DNA of 64,000 nt from Tsukamurella ocularis. GTDB taxonomy: Bacteria; Actinomycetota; Actinomycetes; Mycobacteriales; Mycobacteriaceae. The stretch lies in assembly GCF_024807615.1 (NCBI RefSeq), contig NZ_JANUCJ010000004.1, positions 1 to 64,000 on the forward strand, in the 5' to 3' direction. Both the position numbers and the translations under genes were made by a program. Within the stretch, counting starts at the first letter, position 1, and each line of letters starts with the position of its first letter. This document shows, piece after piece, positions 21,459 through 31,067 of this stretch. The notes beneath the pieces are model-generated. The model was not told where the DNA came from and did no database searches. It worked only from the letters and a program-made list of their open reading frames with translations.

Positions 21459-22919
21459 TCAGGGTGTGTCGGTGAGCAGTCTCTCGGTAACTCGTAGTAG
21501 ATAACGCGTTTGGCGGTGCGCTAGTGCAGAGTCCAACTTGTCGAGTTGGTTCTCGTCGACTTGAACGAGGTAGTTCGGGCCGGCAATGGCGGTGACCGTC
21601 GGGATCCCGAGTCGGTAGGGGCCGGTCGCCTCGCCGTAGAGGTTGTTGGTGTACGGCTTGGCGACGACTGTGCGATCGAGGTCGCTCTTGTCGAGCTCGG
21701 TGGTGACCAGCTGGGTGAGGTTGTCGCTGTTCCCGACGCCGAGGATGAGCAGTTCCTGCTTTCCGGAAGCGTTCCAGGGGCGGTCGGCGCCGCCTGCGTC
21801 CCATTGCAACGCTCCGAGATGTTCCGGTACAACGGCAGCGATCAGCTGGTTCTTGATCGCGGGGGTCTGCTCGAGCCATTTTTCGGGATGGACGGCGCTC
21901 GAGTCGGCCGTCATGTGCGCTGGTGAGAAGACGACCTGGACATCACGGTCGCGTTGATCGCGCGGCAGCCTTGCGAGGTATTGCGTGATCGCGAGCACGG
22001 CCGCAGCCCCGTTTTCTTCGATGGCGTTCTGTCCGTCGGTGTGTGTCATGAGAAGTACCGCGCCGGACTTCTTGCCGTTGCCCGGAAGCTTTGCAGCAAG
22101 ATAGTCGATAGAAGCATCGTCGTCGGTTTCGGCGATCAGTGTCAGGTTCATCGTGACAGGTCCGCGAGCGAGCATTTGCCGGAGCCGCGCGCCCTGTTCG
22201 CGGTCGAGCTGGAGCGCTGGTAATCCGTCGTGCGGTTGCTGATGCGGTGAGAATTGACCTTTCGCCGCTTCCGGGGCAGCCGGCAGGATTCCGATGGCCG
22301 CGACCGCTCCGCGCTCGCGAAGGCTACGGAGGGTGAGAGATTCGGATGTCCACAGCCTGGTCGCGTCCTCGCTCTTGAGGTCGGCGGCCAGCGTCCCCGG
22401 TCGTGTATCGACGGCGACCCGCAGTACTGCGTCGGCGATCGCGGCGGGCTTCCGATCGACCAGGGCGACCTTGCCTGCGAGATCGGAACTGTCCGCAGCG
22501 TCGGCGAGCGTGCCCGCGATGCCACCGATGGGAGTGCTGCCGGAGTAGGGCCAGTAGTACGCGACAGGGATCTCGTGAGTTCGGCCCTGAGAATCGGTGG
22601 CTGTGAGTGCCCAGGAAGTGGCATTCCAGTACCTCAGAGGTGTGGGGAATCGGTCCACGGAAAGCCCGAACGACTCGAGTTCGCGCTGCACGTAATCGAT
22701 CCAGCGACGGTGAGCGGGACTGCCGGTGAAGCGAGGGCCACCCTCCGTCATCTTCTCGACCCAGCTCCACAGGGCGGCGCGGTCCGCAAGCTCGGCGCCG
22801 GCGCGCGGGGCCGAGGTGCAACCAGGGGTGAGGAGGGCACCCATGGCTGCCAATGATCCGGTGAGGAAGGTCCGGCGGCGGAGCGGTAGACGCAGACCGC
22901 TGTCGTTCAGAGAGCTCAT
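21459..22919 (-). CDS. Tat-exported M28-type peptidase
   Basis: A 486-residue exported zinc peptidase. The N-terminus has a twin-Arg motif and hydrophobic stretch (LRRRTFLTGSLAAMGALLTPGC). The Cys could be lipidated, but the lipobox is poor. The catalytic region includes VLLMTHTDGQNAIEENGAAAVLAI, where the His-x-Asp pair and Glu-Glu are M28 metal and catalytic residues, and later VVPEHLGALQWD. A PA-like insert seems to lie between (about 140-270). The ATG chosen follows a leaderless -10 (TATCGT) by seven bases. Its substrate is unknown. The TetR gene follows on the same strand. Confidence 0.75.
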   Translation of the reverse strand: MSSLNDSGLRLPLRRRTFLTGSLAAMGALLTPGCTSAPRAGAELADRAALWSWVEKMTEGGPRFTGSPAHRRWIDYVQRELESFGLSVDRFPTPLRYWNATSWALTATDSQGRTHEIPVAYYWPYSGSTPIGGIAGTLADAADSSDLAGKVALVDRKPAAIADAVLRVAVDTRPGTLAADLKSEDATRLWTSESLTLRSLRERGAVAAIGILPAAPEAAKGQFSPHQQPHDGLPALQLDREQGARLRQMLARGPVTMNLTLIAETDDDASIDYLAAKLPGNGKKSGAVLLMTHTDGQNAIEENGAAAVLAITQYLARLPRDQRDRDVQVVFSPAHMTADSSAVHPEKWLEQTPAIKNQLIAAVVPEHLGALQWDAGGADRPWNASGKQELLILGVGNSDNLTQLVTTELDKSDLDRTVVAKPYTNNLYGEATGPYRLGIPTVTAIAGPNYLVQVDENQLDKLDSALAHRQTRYLLRVTERLLTDTP

Positions 22920-22926
22920 TGTTTCG

Positions 22927-22932
22927 ACGATA
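22927..22932 (-). promoter_or_regulatory. Leaderless -10 element of the peptidase gene
   Basis: TATCGT on the minus strand, seven bases before the ATG at 22919. Confidence 0.5.
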
Positions 22933-22940
22933 GCAGCAGA

Positions 22941-22980
22941 ATTGACACTCTGTTGAAAATTATCGACGTTATGTCGACAC
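22941..22980. promoter_or_regulatory. EthR-operator-like region
   Basis: An AT-rich block upstream of the peptidase promoter holds a perfect inverted repeat TCGAC-GTTAT-GTCGA (22963-22977) and nearby TTGACA- and TTGAA-type half-sites. In spacing and wording it recalls the ethA-ethR operator (TGTCGACAT..CGTTGA elements, from memory). The EthR-like regulator encoded just downstream is the obvious candidate to bind it. Confidence 0.45.
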
Positions 22981-23055
22981 AAGGAGTCGTTCAGTACCGG
23001 CCTTGGCGGCTCCGTTTGTCACTCGCGGTCGGGAGCGGCTGTCGCACGTTCTCGG

Positions 23056-23472
23056 TCAGTCGCCGCCGAGGCCGGTGACCTTCTTGAGTTGATTGACGCC
23101 GGGGAGCTTGCCGACGCCCCGCTCGACCCCGCGCTGCACGTCGCTGAGCTTGTTGGTCACCTCGACCAGCGGCGGGAGCACGGCGTCCAACGTGTTGAGG
23201 GCAGGATCGGCGACGGCGGTCAGCCGCTCGACTCGGTCGATGACGTTGTTCGCGCGCTCGATCATGTCGGCCATCGCGAGCATCACCTTCGGCAGCTCGG
23301 CGATCAGCTCGATGGTGTCGGGCGGGATGGTGCTGAGCTTGCTGACGCTGGTCACCGTGCGGCCGGTGTTATCCATCGCCTTGCCGGCGGCGGACCGCAC
23401 GGAGTCGACGAGATCGTTGACCGACTCGCTGATGCTGGGTGGGGCCTTCGGGGGCTCCGGCTTTCTCGCCAT
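23056..23472 (-). CDS. Conserved hypothetical helical protein
   Basis: A 138-residue protein with no signal peptide that I do not recognise as a named family. It starts with a Pro/Lys-rich segment (MARKPEPPKAPPSISES). Long amphipathic helices rich in Asp, Val and Leu follow (ELPKVMLAMADMIERANNVIDRVERL, then VLPPLVEVTNKLSDVQRGVERGVGKL), suggesting a coiled coil or membrane-surface protein. The C-terminus ends in GVNQLKKVTGLGGD. It lies 44 bases downstream of the small gene after accA3 on the same strand, so it could be in that transcript. Confidence 0.6.
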   Translation of the reverse strand: MARKPEPPKAPPSISESVNDLVDSVRSAAGKAMDNTGRTVTSVSKLSTIPPDTIELIAELPKVMLAMADMIERANNVIDRVERLTAVADPALNTLDAVLPPLVEVTNKLSDVQRGVERGVGKLPGVNQLKKVTGLGGD

Positions 23473-23516
23473 GTCTCGATCATCGCCCGTCGGGCGCCCG
23501 CGCACGGGGATTTTGG

Positions 23517-23744
23517 CTACAGCGACGCGCCGAACCGCTCCACGGCCGCGCGGGCGGAGCGCAGGCCCTCGCTGTCGGGGCCGTCGACGGTGACCTCCCC
23601 TGAGGGAAGGAGGGTCACCTCGCCGATCGAGTCGCCGGTGGTGTTCACGCGGACGGCCCAGGTGTAGGCCTCATCGGCCAGCCAGGCGTCGGGGCGCAGT
23701 TCCGTGAGGTACCACGCCCCGACGTTCAGGCCGATCGGATCCAA
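23517..23744 (-). CDS. Small hypothetical protein downstream of accA3
   Basis: A 75-residue protein without a recognised family. It begins MDPIGLNVGAWYLTELRPDAW and contains strand-like segments (AYTWAVRVNTTGDSIGEVTLLPSGEVTVDGP) and a C-terminal helix (LRSARAAVERFGASL), so a small alpha/beta domain is likely. It starts only four bases after the accA3 stop, which implies translational coupling and possibly a link to the carboxylase. It is not the epsilon subunit, which is encoded at 36644-36916. Confidence 0.6.
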   Translation of the reverse strand: MDPIGLNVGAWYLTELRPDAWLADEAYTWAVRVNTTGDSIGEVTLLPSGEVTVDGPDSEGLRSARAAVERFGASL

Positions 23745-23748
23745 CGAA

Positions 23749-25557
23749 TCAGTCCTCGTCGGACTTGATCTCGAGCAGGACGGTGCCCTGCGTGACGGCG
23801 GTGCCGGGCTCGACCGACAGGCCGGTGACGATGCCGTCCTTGTGCGCGGCGACCGGGTTCTCCATCTTCATGGCCTCGAGCACCACGACGAGGTCGCCGG
23901 CGCTGACCTGCTGGCCGTCCTCGACGGCGACCTTGACGACGGTGCCCTGCATGGGCGCGGTCACGGAGTCGCCCGTGGCGGCCACACCGGCGCCGCGGTC
24001 GCGGGTGCGCGCCTTCGGCTTGCGGCGGATGACGCCGGCACCGCCGGCCGCGCCGCCACCGCCGAGCGAGAGCTCGCCGGGCAGCGAGACCTCGACGCGG
24101 CGGCCGTCGACGACCACGACCACGTTCTGGCGGGGCAGCGAGTCGTCCTCCTCGATGGCCTGGCCACCGGTGTACGGCTCGATCGGGTTCTCCCAATCGG
24201 TCTCGATCCACTTGGTGTAGATGTCGAACTTCTCGCCGTCGCCGATGAAGGCGGGGTTGGAGACGATGTGGCGGTGGAACGGGATGACCGTCGCGAGGCC
24301 CTCGACCTCGAACTCGGCGAGCGCGCGCCGCGAGCGCTCCAGCGCCTCCTGGCGGGTCGCGCCGGTCACGATGAGCTTGGCGAGCATCGAGTCGAACTGG
24401 CCGCCGATGACATCGCCCTGGTCCACGCCGGAGTCGACGCGCACGCCGGGGCCGGTGGGCTCGCGGTACACGCTGATCGGGCCGGGTGCGGGTAGGAAGC
24501 CGCGGCCGGCATCCTCGCCGTTGATGCGGAACTCGAAGCTGTGACCGCGCGGAGTGGGATCCTCCGTGATCGTCAGCTCCTTGCCCTCGGCGATGCGGAA
24601 CTGCTGGCGGACGAGGTCGATACCCGCCGTCTCCTCGGTGACCGGGTGCTCGACCTGCAGGCGGGTGTTGACCTCGAGGAAGCTGACCAGACCGTCGGCG
24701 GCGACGAGGAACTCGACGGTGCCGGCACCGTAGTAGCCCGCCTCGCGGCAGATGCGCTTGGCCGACTCGTGGATGGCGGTGCGCTGCTCCTCGGTGAGGA
24801 AGGGCGCGGGCGCCTCCTCGACCAGCTTCTGGAAGCGGCGCTGCAGCGAGCAGTCGCGCGTGCCGGCGACCACGACGTTGCCGTGCTGGTCGGCGATGAC
24901 CTGGGCCTCGACGTGGCGGGCCTTGTCGAGGTAGCGCTCGACGAAGCACTCGCCGCGGCCGAAGGCGGCGACGGCCTCGCGGGTCGCCGACTCGAACAGC
25001 TCGGGGATCTCCTCGATGGTGTAGGCGACCTTCATGCCGCGGCCGCCGCCGCCGAACGCCGCCTTGATGGCGACGGGCACGCCGTACTCCTTGGCGAAGG
25101 CGACGACCTCGTCGGCGTTCTTGACCGGGTCCTTGGTGCCGGGCGCCATCGGTGCCTCGGCGCGCTCGGCGATGTGTCGCGCGGTGACCTTGTCGCCCAG
25201 GTCGCGGATCGAGGCCGGGGACGGGCCGATCCAGGTCAGGCCCGCATCGATGACGGCCTGCGCGAAGTCGGCGTTCTCGGACAGGAAGCCGTAGCCGGGG
25301 TGGATCGCGTCGGCGCCGGACTTGCTCGCGGCATCGAGGATCTTGTCGAAGACGAGGTAGGACTCCGCCGAGGTCTGGCCGCCGAGGGCGAAGGCCTCGT
25401 CGGCGAGGCGCACGAACTTGGCGTCGGCATCGGGCTCGGCGTACACGGCGACGCTGGTCAGGCCGGCGTCCCGGGCGGCGCGGATGACGCGGACGGCGAT
25501 CTCACCGCGGTTGGCGATGAGTACCTTCTCGATCTTCTTGTCAGCGTGGGCTGCCAC
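23749..25557 (-). CDS. accA3: Acyl-CoA carboxylase alpha subunit (biotin carboxylase + BCCP)
   Basis: A 602-residue subunit that carboxylates its own biotin using ATP and bicarbonate, then hands the carboxyl group to AccD partners to make malonyl- or methylmalonyl-CoA. The N-terminal biotin carboxylase has [21 protein letters not shown], the ATP-grasp loop [12 protein letters not shown], and [16 protein letters not shown]. The C-terminal biotinyl domain has EAMKMENPV with the biotinylated Lys. An Arg/Lys-rich linker ([12 protein letters not shown]) lies between them. GAGGAG precedes the GTG. It sits at the end of a minus-strand series that also contains accE and accD, about 11 kb upstream. 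Confidence 0.97.
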   Translation of the reverse strand: MAAHADKKIEKVLIANRGEIAVRVIRAARDAGLTSVAVYAEPDADAKFVRLADEAFALGGQTSAESYLVFDKILDAASKSGADAIHPGYGFLSENADFAQAVIDAGLTWIGPSPASIRDLGDKVTARHIAERAEAPMAPGTKDPVKNADEVVAFAKEYGVPVAIKAAFGGGGRGMKVAYTIEEIPELFESATREAVAAFGRGECFVERYLDKARHVEAQVIADQHGNVVVAGTRDCSLQRRFQKLVEEAPAPFLTEEQRTAIHESAKRICREAGYYGAGTVEFLVAADGLVSFLEVNTRLQVEHPVTEETAGIDLVRQQFRIAEGKELTITEDPTPRGHSFEFRINGEDAGRGFLPAPGPISVYREPTGPGVRVDSGVDQGDVIGGQFDSMLAKLIVTGATRQEALERSRRALAEFEVEGLATVIPFHRHIVSNPAFIGDGEKFDIYTKWIETDWENPIEPYTGGQAIEEDDSLPRQNVVVVVDGRRVEVSLPGELSLGGGGAAGGAGVIRRKPKARTRDRGAGVAATGDSVTAPMQGTVVKVAVEDGQQVSAGDLVVVLEAMKMENPVAAHKDGIVTGLSVEPGTAVTQGTVLLEIKSDED

Positions 25558-25634
25558 TCAAGTCTCCTCGTTCCGTTGCGGCGCACAGCGGCGCGCCGCC
25601 CTCTCCATGTCCCGTCCGGGCGCAACTCCTGACG

Positions 25635-25640
25635 AGTGTA
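25635..25640 (-). promoter_or_regulatory. Possible accA3 -10 element
   Basis: TACACT on the minus strand (within GCATACACT), about 80 bases before the accA3 GTG. This gap is 129 bases long and separates accA3 from the acyltransferase upstream. Confidence 0.35.
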
Positions 25641-25686
25641 TGCCTACTCACTTGTGGCGGAGCCGACAGTCCCCTCGCGGGTTCGG

Positions 25687-27147
25687 TTACCCGCGAGTAA
25701 CCGTCGCATCGCCTATTTCGGTCAACAACGAACGTAGCGCGCCGAGGTACAGAGTGACACTCCGGCGTGCCGTTTCGAAGCCGGGGAAGCGCGCCGCCAC
25801 GTGCAGACCGGACGGTGTGCGCAGCATCCAGAGGTAGACATCGTCGATCGAGTAGTCGTGCGAGCGGAGCGCCCCGGCCCCGCCCGCGTCGTTGACGTCC
25901 GAGCCGGGGGCCGAGCGGGTGTCCATGAAGGAGACGACGAACCTCGGCGGCGGCGCCTGCGAGCGGCCCGGCTCCTCGGCCAGGACCTCGCCGATGCGCA
26001 GGTAGGGCAGGGTGCTCCCGATCTTGGACGGCTTCCACGCCGCCTGCGCCCGCTGCGCCAGCTCGCCGAAGGTCCGGGCGCCGGTGGTGTCGAGCCGGAA
26101 GGGCGCGATGCCGACGAACCAGCCGAGCGCCGCGATCCACTGCTCGGCGTCGCGGGTGTGCCGGGTGACGGCGCATCGGAAGACGGGGCCGAAGCCCAGG
26201 TCGGTGTTGATCTTCGCCATGCACGCGAGCACGCCGGTGACCAGCGACGCGCCCGATTCGGAGCAGACGCGGGTGAAGTTGTTGGACCGGTCGTCATCGA
26301 GCAAGTGGAAGTTCAGGGCCCGCTGCGGCAGCCGGGGCACCCCGTCGGGGTCGCGGCTCAGGGCGGCTCGTGTCTCGTCGGCGAGGACCTTCGCACTGAG
26401 CGGGAGCAGCGGCATGGGGAACGGATCCGGCTTGAAGCCGGTCTCGCTGAGGTACTCGTCCCACATCCGCGCCGCCGGGTGGCTCGCGCCGGCCCGGTCC
26501 GCGGACTGCCGGTCGGTGTCCGAATAGTTGACGTAGCTACCGGTGGGCAGCAGTCGCGGCGTGTCGCCGTGCACGGCCTCGCGGTAGAACTCACGCAGCT
26601 CGTAGGGGCTGAGGATGAGCGAGTAGCCGTCGAGCAGCGAGTGGTCCGCCGCGAAGAACAGGGTGAAGGAGTCCTCCCGAGCCACCGTCGAGAACATGTA
26701 CGCCGGCCAGGTCAGCGGGGCCGTCGACCGGTCGAACTCGCCCAACAACTGCTCGGCCAGAGGACCGGTGGACCGGTAGGTGCCGATCGTCTTGACCCGC
26801 AGGTCGACGGTGGCGGTCTGCGCGCTGCGGCGACGCGGGCGGTCGTCCTCGAGGAAGACGTGGGTGCGGAGCACCTCGTGCCGGTCGATCCACGAGCGCA
26901 GCGCGGTGCGCATCCCTGGAATGGACAGTGGCTCGTCGAACTCGATGCCGAGGCCGAGCCAGGACTCGCGGCCGCCGTCGATGTGGCGACGCTGCAGCAC
27001 CGCTTGCGCTCCCCGCAGGTGCGCCTCGTGCACGTGCGACGTGGCGCGCGGGTCGTCGCGCCAGCGCGCGGCGGGGCCGGTGGTGGGGATCCAGTTGCGC
27101 AGTTCACCCGGGCGCAGCGGGTACGCGTCCAGCTCGGTGAATTGCAT
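25687..27147 (-). CDS. PapA-like condensation-domain acyltransferase
   Basis: A 486-residue member of the condensation-domain superfamily, closest in layout to mycobacterial PapA1-PapA3 enzymes that O-acylate trehalose or other glycolipids. The catalytic HxxxDG motif is HSLLDG at about 169-174. The acceptor-side half has WFVGIAPFRLDTTGARTFGEL and a late FVVSFMDTR. The N-terminus (FTELDAYPLRPGELRNWIP) is PapA-like. It lies between sufE and accA3, where my recollection of M. tuberculosis has no gene. The 23-base gap from sufE suggests co-transcription. No polyketide synthase is nearby, so the acyl donor is unknown. Confidence 0.8.
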   Translation of the reverse strand: MQFTELDAYPLRPGELRNWIPTTGPAARWRDDPRATSHVHEAHLRGAQAVLQRRHIDGGRESWLGLGIEFDEPLSIPGMRTALRSWIDRHEVLRTHVFLEDDRPRRRSAQTATVDLRVKTIGTYRSTGPLAEQLLGEFDRSTAPLTWPAYMFSTVAREDSFTLFFAADHSLLDGYSLILSPYELREFYREAVHGDTPRLLPTGSYVNYSDTDRQSADRAGASHPAARMWDEYLSETGFKPDPFPMPLLPLSAKVLADETRAALSRDPDGVPRLPQRALNFHLLDDDRSNNFTRVCSESGASLVTGVLACMAKINTDLGFGPVFRCAVTRHTRDAEQWIAALGWFVGIAPFRLDTTGARTFGELAQRAQAAWKPSKIGSTLPYLRIGEVLAEEPGRSQAPPPRFVVSFMDTRSAPGSDVNDAGGAGALRSHDYSIDDVYLWMLRTPSGLHVAARFPGFETARRSVTLYLGALRSLLTEIGDATVTRG

Positions 27148-27170
27148 GGCGGGCTCGCTTCGTGACAGTG

Positions 27171-27587
27171 CTACCCGGCGAGCCGGCGCTTGATGCGGGC
27201 CAGCATCGCCGACATCCCGCGCAGGCGCAAGGGGCTCACCACCGAGTCGAGACCGAGGGCGTGGTGGAAGTCGTCGGGCACGGCGACGATCGTCGCGGCG
27301 GGCTGCCCGTCGAGGCCCTGCGCCAGGATCGACGCGAAGCCGCGGGTGGTCGGGGCCTCAGGCGGCGCGCTGAAGTACAGCCGCACGGCCTCGGGATCCG
27401 AGGCGTCGACGTCGAGGAACAGCGGCGACTGGCACTCCGGCACCGGCTCCATCGCTGCGGCGGTCAGGTGCTCGGGAAGTTCGGGCAGCTCGCGCGAGAA
27501 CTCCAGCAGCAGCTCGAGCCGGTCCTGTTCGCCGACCCCGGCGAAGTCGTCGACGATCTCCGCCAGGGGTGCGGGCAGGGCGCTCAT
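27171..27587 (-). CDS. SufE-family sulfur acceptor protein
   Basis: A 138-residue protein of the SufE/YgdK family, which accepts persulfide sulfur from a cysteine desulfurase for Fe-S cluster assembly. The fold signatures are [24 protein letters not shown] at the N-terminus and the acceptor Cys in [11 protein letters not shown] at about residue 52. [14 protein letters not shown] and the C-terminal [15 protein letters not shown] complete it. It corresponds to Rv3284. Its ATG overlaps the sseA stop (ATGA), so the two sulfur-handling genes are coupled. Confidence 0.9.
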   Translation of the reverse strand: MSALPAPLAEIVDDFAGVGEQDRLELLLEFSRELPELPEHLTAAAMEPVPECQSPLFLDVDASDPEAVRLYFSAPPEAPTTRGFASILAQGLDGQPAATIVAVPDDFHHALGLDSVVSPLRLRGMSAMLARIKRRLAG

Positions 27588-28477
27588 GCGCCGGGCGCGG
27601 CGCCGGGCTCCTCGCCGCGCACGATGGGGGCCCGCACGGTGTTGCCCCACTCGGTCCACGAGCCGTCGTAGTTCTTGACGTCCGTGAAGCCGAGGAGGTG
27701 GGTCAGCACGAACCAGGTGTGGCTGGAGCGCTCGCCGATGCGGCAGTAGGCCGTCACGGGCGACGTCGGATCGAGGTCGCCGTAGACCTCGAGGAGGTCG
27801 GCGTGGGGGAGGAACCGGCCGTCCTGTCGGGCGGCCCTGGCCCACGGGATCGACACCGCGGTGGGGATGTGCCCGCCGCGCAGGGCACCCTCCTCCGGGT
27901 AGTCGGGCATGTGGGTGCGCTCGCCGGTGTACTCCTGCGGCGAGCGCACATCGACGAGGGCGCGCGCGCCGATGTCGGCGCGGACCTGGTCGGCGAAGGC
28001 GCGGATCACCGCGTCGTCGCGCTCGACGACGGGGTAGTCGGTGCGCGGGTACTCCGGCTGCTCGAGCGAGACGTCGCGGGCGTCGCTGATCCACTTGTCG
28101 CGGCCGCCGTCGAGGAGACGGACGTCCGGGTGGCCGAAGAGGGTGAACACCCACAGCGCGTACGCGGCCCACCAGTTCGACTTGTCGCCGTAGATCACGA
28201 CGGTGTCGTCGCGGCTGATGCCCTTGGCGCGCATGAGTTCCGCGAACTGCTCACCGGAGATGTAGTCGCGCGTCACCGGATCGTTCAGGTGCAGGTGCCA
28301 GTCCACCTTCTGCGCGGTCGGGATGTGCCCGATGTCGTAGAGGAGGACGTCCTCGTCGGACTCGATCACCTTGAGGCCGGGGACCCCCAGGTGTCCACTC
28401 AGCCAGTCCGCGGTGACGAGGCGCTCGGGGTGTGCGTAGTCCTGGAGTTCCGCGCTCGGATCGGTCTCGATAGCCAC
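27584..28477 (-). CDS. sseA: Thiosulfate sulfurtransferase (rhodanese) SseA
   Basis: A 297-residue tandem rhodanese that transfers sulfane sulfur from thiosulfate or mercaptopyruvate. The first, inactive domain carries [18 protein letters not shown]. The second has the active-site loop [15 protein letters not shown] with the catalytic Cys, and GSWTEWGN near the C-terminus. A GTG seven codons upstream is possible. I chose GTG 28477 because TAGGCT lies exactly seven bases before it and the resulting N-terminus ([20 protein letters not shown]) matches the mycobacterial protein. It is coupled to sufE. Confidence 0.92.
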   Translation of the reverse strand: MAIETDPSAELQDYAHPERLVTADWLSGHLGVPGLKVIESDEDVLLYDIGHIPTAQKVDWHLHLNDPVTRDYISGEQFAELMRAKGISRDDTVVIYGDKSNWWAAYALWVFTLFGHPDVRLLDGGRDKWISDARDVSLEQPEYPRTDYPVVERDDAVIRAFADQVRADIGARALVDVRSPQEYTGERTHMPDYPEEGALRGGHIPTAVSIPWARAARQDGRFLPHADLLEVYGDLDPTSPVTAYCRIGERSSHTWFVLTHLLGFTDVKNYDGSWTEWGNTVRAPIVRGEEPGAAPGA

Positions 28478-28484
28478 GTCCGTC

Positions 28485-28490
28485 AGCCTA
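28485..28490 (-). promoter_or_regulatory. Leaderless -10 element of sseA
   Basis: TAGGCT on the minus strand, seven bases ahead of the GTG at 28477. It decides between the two possible starts and gives sseA-sufE a promoter independent of the acyltransferase operon upstream. Confidence 0.5.
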
Positions 28491-28547
28491 GCCCCCACGC
28501 CGCCCGGGCGCCCCGCGGCGACCCCGGGCGGTGGCGTTTTCCCGTAC

Positions 28548-29822
28548 TCAGTGATCCGCGTACTCGGGCAGTGACCGCTCGACGACGCCCTGCAGGTCCG
28601 CGGCGGCCGCGAGATTGCTCGCGACGAACAACGAGGTCTCCGCCTCGGTGCCGGTCCATCCCACGTAGAGGTACGGCGGTCGCGGCGGCGCGATCCGACC
28701 GGGGAGCGCGGACCAGGCGAGGCGGAACCATGTGCGGTCCGAGGGGGTGCCGTCGGGCGCGCGGACGGGCGCGGGGAGGGCGCCGACGCCGGCGCACGTC
28801 GTCACCGGGTGCGCCGGGTCGGCGGGCGCGTCGATGAGTGTGGCCAGGGTGCGACGGGGCAGCAGGGTCAGCAGCGGGCCGAAGGCGTCGTAGCGGCCGG
28901 CGTCGGGCAGCGCGCCGAGCACGCCCTTGACGTCCGCTCGCAGGGCCACGATGCCATCGGGGCCCGTGGCCGGATCGACGAGGAGCTCCGCGTCGACGAT
29001 CGCGTTGCCGCGGAGGTCGCCGTCCTCGCGCCGGTTCACGGATAGGCCGAGCACGGCCCGCCCGTCGGGTCGGACCCAGCCGAGGCCGGCCGCGATCCGC
29101 GCGGTCGCCTGGAAGAGCAGCGTCGACTCGGTGCCCCCGGATTCGGTGGCCCGCGCCGCGAGGGCCGCGCGGTCCAGGTGCGCGACGGCCCACTGTTCGG
29201 GCCCGACGGGGTGCGCCGCGGCGGGACCGTCGTGCTCGAGGCGTCCCTTCGCCAGGCGGGCGGCCGTCGCCGCCGCGCGCGCGGCGGCGGGGAGCTCGCG
29301 CGCGGCCAGGGCGGCGTCGCGCCCCGCGGCGCGCAGCGGTGCCGTCGCTTCGCGGGGGTAGGGCAGGTCGCGGACGGCGCCGAGCGCGGCCTCCGCGACC
29401 GCGGTCGCGGTTCCGACTCCGTCGGCGAGGACGTGCGAGACCACCAGGGTCACGGCGGATCCCCCGTCCGTCAGCGGGAGGACGCCGAGGTGCCAGCCCG
29501 GCCCCGACCACGGGTCGATCGGGGCGGCGGAGCGTTCGTCGACCCAGCTGTCGATCGCCTCGCGAGGGCGTGGTGTCGCCTCGACGGCGATCCGCGGCGC
29601 TGCGGTGGTGGCCACCCAGCGGTCCCGGCCGAAGGGTAGCGGCGAGTGGGCGATCCGGCGGCCCAGCAGCCCACCGCTGAGCGCGGTGCGGAAGCGTTCG
29701 AGCCCGGTGAGGTCGACGCCGTCGTCGTAGATCCAGGTCACCTGGATCAGCGAGTTGCGTCCGGTCGCGCGGGTACCCGAGGCCGCGCCCTGGTCGACGA
29801 ACGCCAGCAGGTCGGCCGTCAT
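28548..29822 (-). CDS. Condensation-superfamily acyltransferase (WS/DGAT-like)
   Basis: A 424-residue acyltransferase and the last gene of the six-gene operon. The catalytic motif is SHVLADG at about 129-135, with the HxxxD spacing of PapA and wax-ester synthase/DGAT enzymes. ADGVGTATA after it and the Ala-rich helix ([23 protein letters not shown]) are closer to the WS/DGAT style. The second half contains [23 protein letters not shown]. The substrate is not readable from sequence. The ATG overlaps the stop of the preceding acyltransferase (ATGA). It ends 70 bases before sseA. Confidence 0.72.
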   Translation of the reverse strand: MTADLLAFVDQGAASGTRATGRNSLIQVTWIYDDGVDLTGLERFRTALSGGLLGRRIAHSPLPFGRDRWVATTAAPRIAVEATPRPREAIDSWVDERSAAPIDPWSGPGWHLGVLPLTDGGSAVTLVVSHVLADGVGTATAVAEAALGAVRDLPYPREATAPLRAAGRDAALAARELPAAARAAATAARLAKGRLEHDGPAAAHPVGPEQWAVAHLDRAALAARATESGGTESTLLFQATARIAAGLGWVRPDGRAVLGLSVNRREDGDLRGNAIVDAELLVDPATGPDGIVALRADVKGVLGALPDAGRYDAFGPLLTLLPRRTLATLIDAPADPAHPVTTCAGVGALPAPVRAPDGTPSDRTWFRLAWSALPGRIAPPRPPYLYVGWTGTEAETSLFVASNLAAAADLQGVVERSLPEYADH

Positions 29823-31066
29823 GCGGCGGCTCCCGCACCGACGAGACCGGACTCGATCCGGTCCCGGATGCGGCGGGCGGCGTCGGGCGCGAGAGTGCCC
29901 GGCGCGTGCCGCAGCTCGATGGACAGCCGCCCGTCGAAGGTGAGGGCGTGGTGGTGCAGGCCGACGAGTGGCGCCAGCGCCTCGGGTGGGGCGCCTCGCA
30001 CCAGGGCGCGGACCCGCTCGATGTCGACCTCTGAACTGGTGTGGAAATCCAGTACGGTCACGCCCTCCGGGGTCGACGGTGCCGGGATCGCCCCGATGTT
30101 GCTCAGCCGCACCGGGACTCCGCCGGTCACCGTCACCGGTGCGGAACCGGCGAGGGCTGCGGCGACGGTGCCGTCGGCGAGATCGGCGCGCAACCGCTCC
30201 AGCACGACGCGACCGATCTCCTCGGGCGTCGTGTCGCCGCGTACCGCCACAGGCACCGTCGATGAGCCGGCGAAGTTGGTGACCGCGGCCGCCGGGACGG
30301 CAGGCTCGGCACGGGCCCGGAGGTCGACGGGGCTGAAGACCGCGAGGGGCACCGCCTCGTCGCCCGGGCGGTCGACCTCCGCCCGCTCGGCGGCGACGAT
30401 GATCCCGGCGAGCAGCCCGTGGACGCTCAGACCCGCCTCCTTGGCGCGGCGGCGCAGCGCCTCGGTCGCGATGGCGTCGAGGCGGATCCGGTCGAAGGCG
30501 AAGTCGCCGGCGTCGACGTCGGCCGGCGACGGAACCGTCGCGGTGGGGAGGACGTCGACCACCGACGGCGCGGGCGGCTCGCCCGCCGCGAGGCGGTCCG
30601 CCAGTTCGGTCGGGGCGGCGGGGAGCCCGGCGGGCTCTGCGGGCTCTGAGCCCGAGTACAGCTCCCACAGGCGCAGATTCAGGTACAGGGCGTGTGCGCC
30701 GTCCGCGACGGCGTGGCTCACTCCGAGCGTGACGCGGTGCAGATCGCCGTCCGAGACGAGCTGCACGGCCGCAATGGCCCGCTCGGCATCGACGCCGAGC
30801 CGCACGTCGCCGGGCGCGAAGGCGCGCAGCTCGACCTGGATCGGCGCGGACTCCTCATCCGGCGCGGCGTCGGGTGCGACCAGGTCGAAACCGAAGGCAT
30901 GGGGCTCGATCCGGCCCGCGAGCACGGGGTACTCCCGGCGCAGCGCCGCGTAGGCGCGGGCCAGGCGGCCCGCGTCGATCGGGCCGCGGACCGTGAAGCT
31001 ACCGCTGGAGGTGGTCCCCGTCAGCACGTAAGGGATCTCGAGCGGGGTCAGAGCGCGTCGGGACAT
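29819..31066 (-). CDS. PapA5-like acyltransferase
   Basis: A 415-residue condensation-domain acyltransferase. GVSHAVADGAHALYL holds HxxxDG at about 118-123. The C-terminal half has PVRLSNIGAIPAPSTPEGV and FDGRLSIELRHAPGTL, the acceptor-domain signatures of PapA5-type phthiocerol-dimycocerosyl transferases. The N-terminus (RALTPLEIPYVLTGTTSSGSFTVRGPID) aligns with the other two paralogues in the operon, so these likely arose by tandem duplication. The start chosen is one base after the glycosyltransferase stop. It overlaps the next gene by four bases. Confidence 0.8.
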   Translation of the reverse strand: MSRRALTPLEIPYVLTGTTSSGSFTVRGPIDAGRLARAYAALRREYPVLAGRIEPHAFGFDLVAPDAAPDEESAPIQVELRAFAPGDVRLGVDAERAIAAVQLVSDGDLHRVTLGVSHAVADGAHALYLNLRLWELYSGSEPAEPAGLPAAPTELADRLAAGEPPAPSVVDVLPTATVPSPADVDAGDFAFDRIRLDAIATEALRRRAKEAGLSVHGLLAGIIVAAERAEVDRPGDEAVPLAVFSPVDLRARAEPAVPAAAVTNFAGSSTVPVAVRGDTTPEEIGRVVLERLRADLADGTVAAALAGSAPVTVTGGVPVRLSNIGAIPAPSTPEGVTVLDFHTSSEVDIERVRALVRGAPPEALAPLVGLHHHALTFDGRLSIELRHAPGTLAPDAARRIRDRIESGLVGAGAAA

Positions 31067-31067
31067 C

